DNA of 31,034 bases from JBOGGX01 sp050744245 (GTDB taxonomy: Bacteria; Actinomycetota; Acidimicrobiia; Acidimicrobiales; JBOGGX01). The number at the start of each line of letters is the position of its first letter. Position 1 is the first letter of the stretch. The position numbers and the translations under genes are program-made. Below the pieces are notes generated by a model. That model searched no databases. It saw nothing but the letters and a program-made list of their open reading frames with translations, and was not told the DNA's origin. This document shows positions 30,027 through 31,034 of this stretch, in pieces. The DNA lies in the NCBI GenBank assembly GCA_050744245.1, contig JBOGGX010000243.1, positions 1-31,034 of the forward strand. Reading direction: 5' to 3'.

Positions 30027-30533
30027 TCACCTGGTTCGGGCGTACTCGACACTGCGGGCCCGGAGATACTCCTCCCAATTGTCGTCGATCGCCGTCGGTC
30101 CGACCCGGCCGCCGGGTTGCACGGGCATGTACTCGACCAGATGGGCGATCTCGGACGGATAGCCGAACTGGGTGTAGACCTCCTCGAGCATGCGGTGGGG
30201 ATCCTCGATCGACGTCCGCCGCGCCCACAGCCATCCGAGCGCCAGATAGAGCCAGACCCGCACCGGCTCGAACCCAGCCGGCTCGACCCGTTGCCGCAGG
30301 GCGGCGATGAGGTCGTCGACCTGATCGAGGTCGTCGCTGAGGAGCAGCGCGATCGACTCCTCCTCAGGTGCGAGCGACGACCCGGCCTTGAGCTTCGCCA
30401 ACGTCACCTCGACTGCGTCCCTCGGGCCTAACCAGCCATGTTCGTAGCCGACGACCAGCTCCGCGGCTGTCGGATACACGCGTTCAAGGATGAACGGGCC
30501 GGTGAACTTGAGGCGCAGGTCGTCGTCGGTCAT
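30027..30533 (-). CDS. DUF2247-family protein, probable immunity protein
   Basis: The protein has 168 residues. The sequence fits my recollection of DUF2247: an N-terminal segment AAELVVGYEHGWLGPRDAVEVTLAKL, an acidic middle (ALLLSDDLDQVDDLIAAL), and the C-terminal EEVYTQFGYPSEIAHLVEYMP, the most characteristic part. Proteins of this kind are small, soluble and often lie next to the 3' end of polymorphic toxin genes. ATG 30533 overlaps the stop of the upstream toxin-like frame by 4 bases (ATGA), giving coupled production. The frame continues to 30614, but the coupling and the family start favour 30533. Codon use is a little less G/C-biased than in the core genes, in keeping with an accessory origin. 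Confidence 0.75.
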   Translation of the reverse strand: MTDDDLRLKFTGPFILERVYPTAAELVVGYEHGWLGPRDAVEVTLAKLKAGSSLAPEEESIALLLSDDLDQVDDLIAALRQRVEPAGFEPVRVWLYLALGWLWARRTSIEDPHRMLEEVYTQFGYPSEIAHLVEYMPVQPGGRVGPTAIDDNWEEYLRARSVEYARTR

Positions 30534-31034
30534 GGCTCGTTCGGAATTCCGTTGATCGTGCCTCCGGCGACGAATCCTTGGTGCACCAACACCCCACCGT
30601 CGTCGACGATCCATTCGAAACGTCCTGCGCGACCGTTGACCTCACCCGAGAGCTGGATGAGTGTTCGACGCTGTCCGCCGGGACTGCTGATGCGAAACAC
30701 CGATCCTCCGGGCTCAATGTCGTCGACGACCCACGGCGGCGCTCGATGGTAGGCGTCGCCTGCGAGGCCGCGACCAACCGGTCGAGCGTCGCGTACCAGT
30801 TGCGCAGCATGTGCCGGGGACGGACTGTTGGCCGGAGATCGGGCGGGACTGGCGGACAACGCGGTGACGTGTTGGGGGCGGGGTGGTCCCCGGTCGATGA
30901 CGTCGAGGACGGCGGCGGTGAGTTGGGCGGTGCGTTGCTCGATGCGGATCTGCCGGCCGGTGAGGATGGTCACGACGGTGGGCAGGAGGAGGGCGGTCAT
31001 GAACTCGAAGCGGTTGTCGTCGAAGGCGTTGCCG
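30530..31034 (-). CDS. C-terminal end of a polymorphic-toxin-like protein, partial
   Basis: The frame is open to the window edge (first complete codon ends at 31033), so the N-terminus is not visible; an ATG at 31000 is internal or a possible start. Visible residues begin GNAFDDNRFEFMTALLLP. They pass through a Pro/Ser/Ala-rich hinge (about QHVTALSASPARSPANSPS) and end in a compact domain of about 75 residues: GDAYHRAPPWVVDD, SVFRISSPGG, LSGEVNGRAGRFEWIVDD, GGVLVHQGFVAGG and INGIPNEP. That order, xGxxNGRxGxFEWIVDxxGxxxHQxFxxGGxINGIPN, is one I associate with C-terminal toxin domains of RHS/WXG-type polymorphic toxins. The catalytic activity is unknown. Coupling to the DUF2247 gene supports a toxin-immunity pair. 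Confidence 0.6.
   Translation of the reverse strand, partial: GNAFDDNRFEFMTALLLPTVVTILTGRQIRIEQRTAQLTAAVLDVIDRGPPRPQHVTALSASPARSPANSPSPAHAAQLVRDARPVGRGLAGDAYHRAPPWVVDDIEPGGSVFRISSPGGQRRTLIQLSGEVNGRAGRFEWIVDDGGVLVHQGFVAGGTINGIPNEP

Noticed and set aside
30544..30553. CGGAATTCCG palindrome as an operator
   Set aside because: It lies in the last codons of the toxin-like frame and is explained by its coding sequence (GIPNE).
30580..30591. TTGGTGCACCAA, also present at the qcrA start (27739-27750), as a shared regulatory site
   Set aside because: Here it is inside the toxin coding frame (VLVHQG), and a repeated 12-mer is expected several times by chance in a 31-kb GC-biased window.

Overview
The window reads as a chromosomal segment of a high-GC actinobacterium. 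A member of the Acidimicrobiia (Ilumatobacter-like) fits best. The reasons are the strong G/C third-position bias, frequent GTG/TTG starts, the actinobacterial order rho-rpmE-prfA-prmC ... tsaC-rpiB-glyA-wecA-atp, and a ctaE-qcrC-qcrA-qcrB cluster encoding a diheme cytochrome c bcc complex. The lineage is inferred from order and sequence style and was not tested.

Layout. 1-4780 (+): 3' part of rho, a secreted lipoprotein resembling subtilisin inhibitors, rpmE, an unrecognised conserved-looking gene, prfA and prmC. 4784-10140: an accessory block that breaks the usual prmC-tsaC linkage. It holds a frameshifted YibE/F membrane protein and a YjbR protein (-), a membrane-anchored dual-specificity phosphatase (+), and a three-gene minus-strand unit led by a rifampin-phosphotransferase-like phosphotransferase with an operator-like palindrome at its promoter. 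10456-16495: a threonylcarbamoyl-AMP synthase fused to a methyltransferase, a thiolase-like gene with two frameshifts (-), rpiB (+), glyA (-) and a WecA-type transferase (+). 16618-24364 (+): the complete F1Fo ATP synthase operon with two small membrane proteins in front. 24473-26102: a 2H-phosphoesterase protein (+) and a CtaG-like oxidase assembly factor (-). 26155-30020 (+): ctaE-qcrC-qcrA-qcrB. 30027-31034 (-): a DUF2247 immunity-like gene overlapping the C-terminal end of a polymorphic-toxin-like protein that runs off the window.

Function. Most of the window is essential machinery. The bcc complex and oxidase subunit III pass electrons from quinol to oxygen and build the proton gradient that the ATP synthase uses. 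GlyA, PrfA, PrmC, L31 and TsaC serve one-carbon metabolism and translation. WecA starts cell-envelope glycan synthesis.

The most unusual signals lie between genes. (i) At two operon junctions (atpA/atpG and qcrC/qcrA) a palindrome-rich insert forms a mini-ORF. It carries the good Shine-Dalgarno, overlaps the upstream stop, and ends on the downstream start; at qcrA the start codon lies inside a perfect 12-bp inverted repeat. (ii) Two strong hairpins without a T-run (1470-1505, 24385-24416) have unrelated stems but share the flanks TCGAATGT and GAAGTTCGG. (iii) The tsaC-methyltransferase leader has mutually exclusive hairpins. (iv) A 24-bp operator-like palindrome overlaps the promoter of the phosphotransferase gene. 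I saw no tRNA, rRNA, CRISPR array, transposase or integrase.
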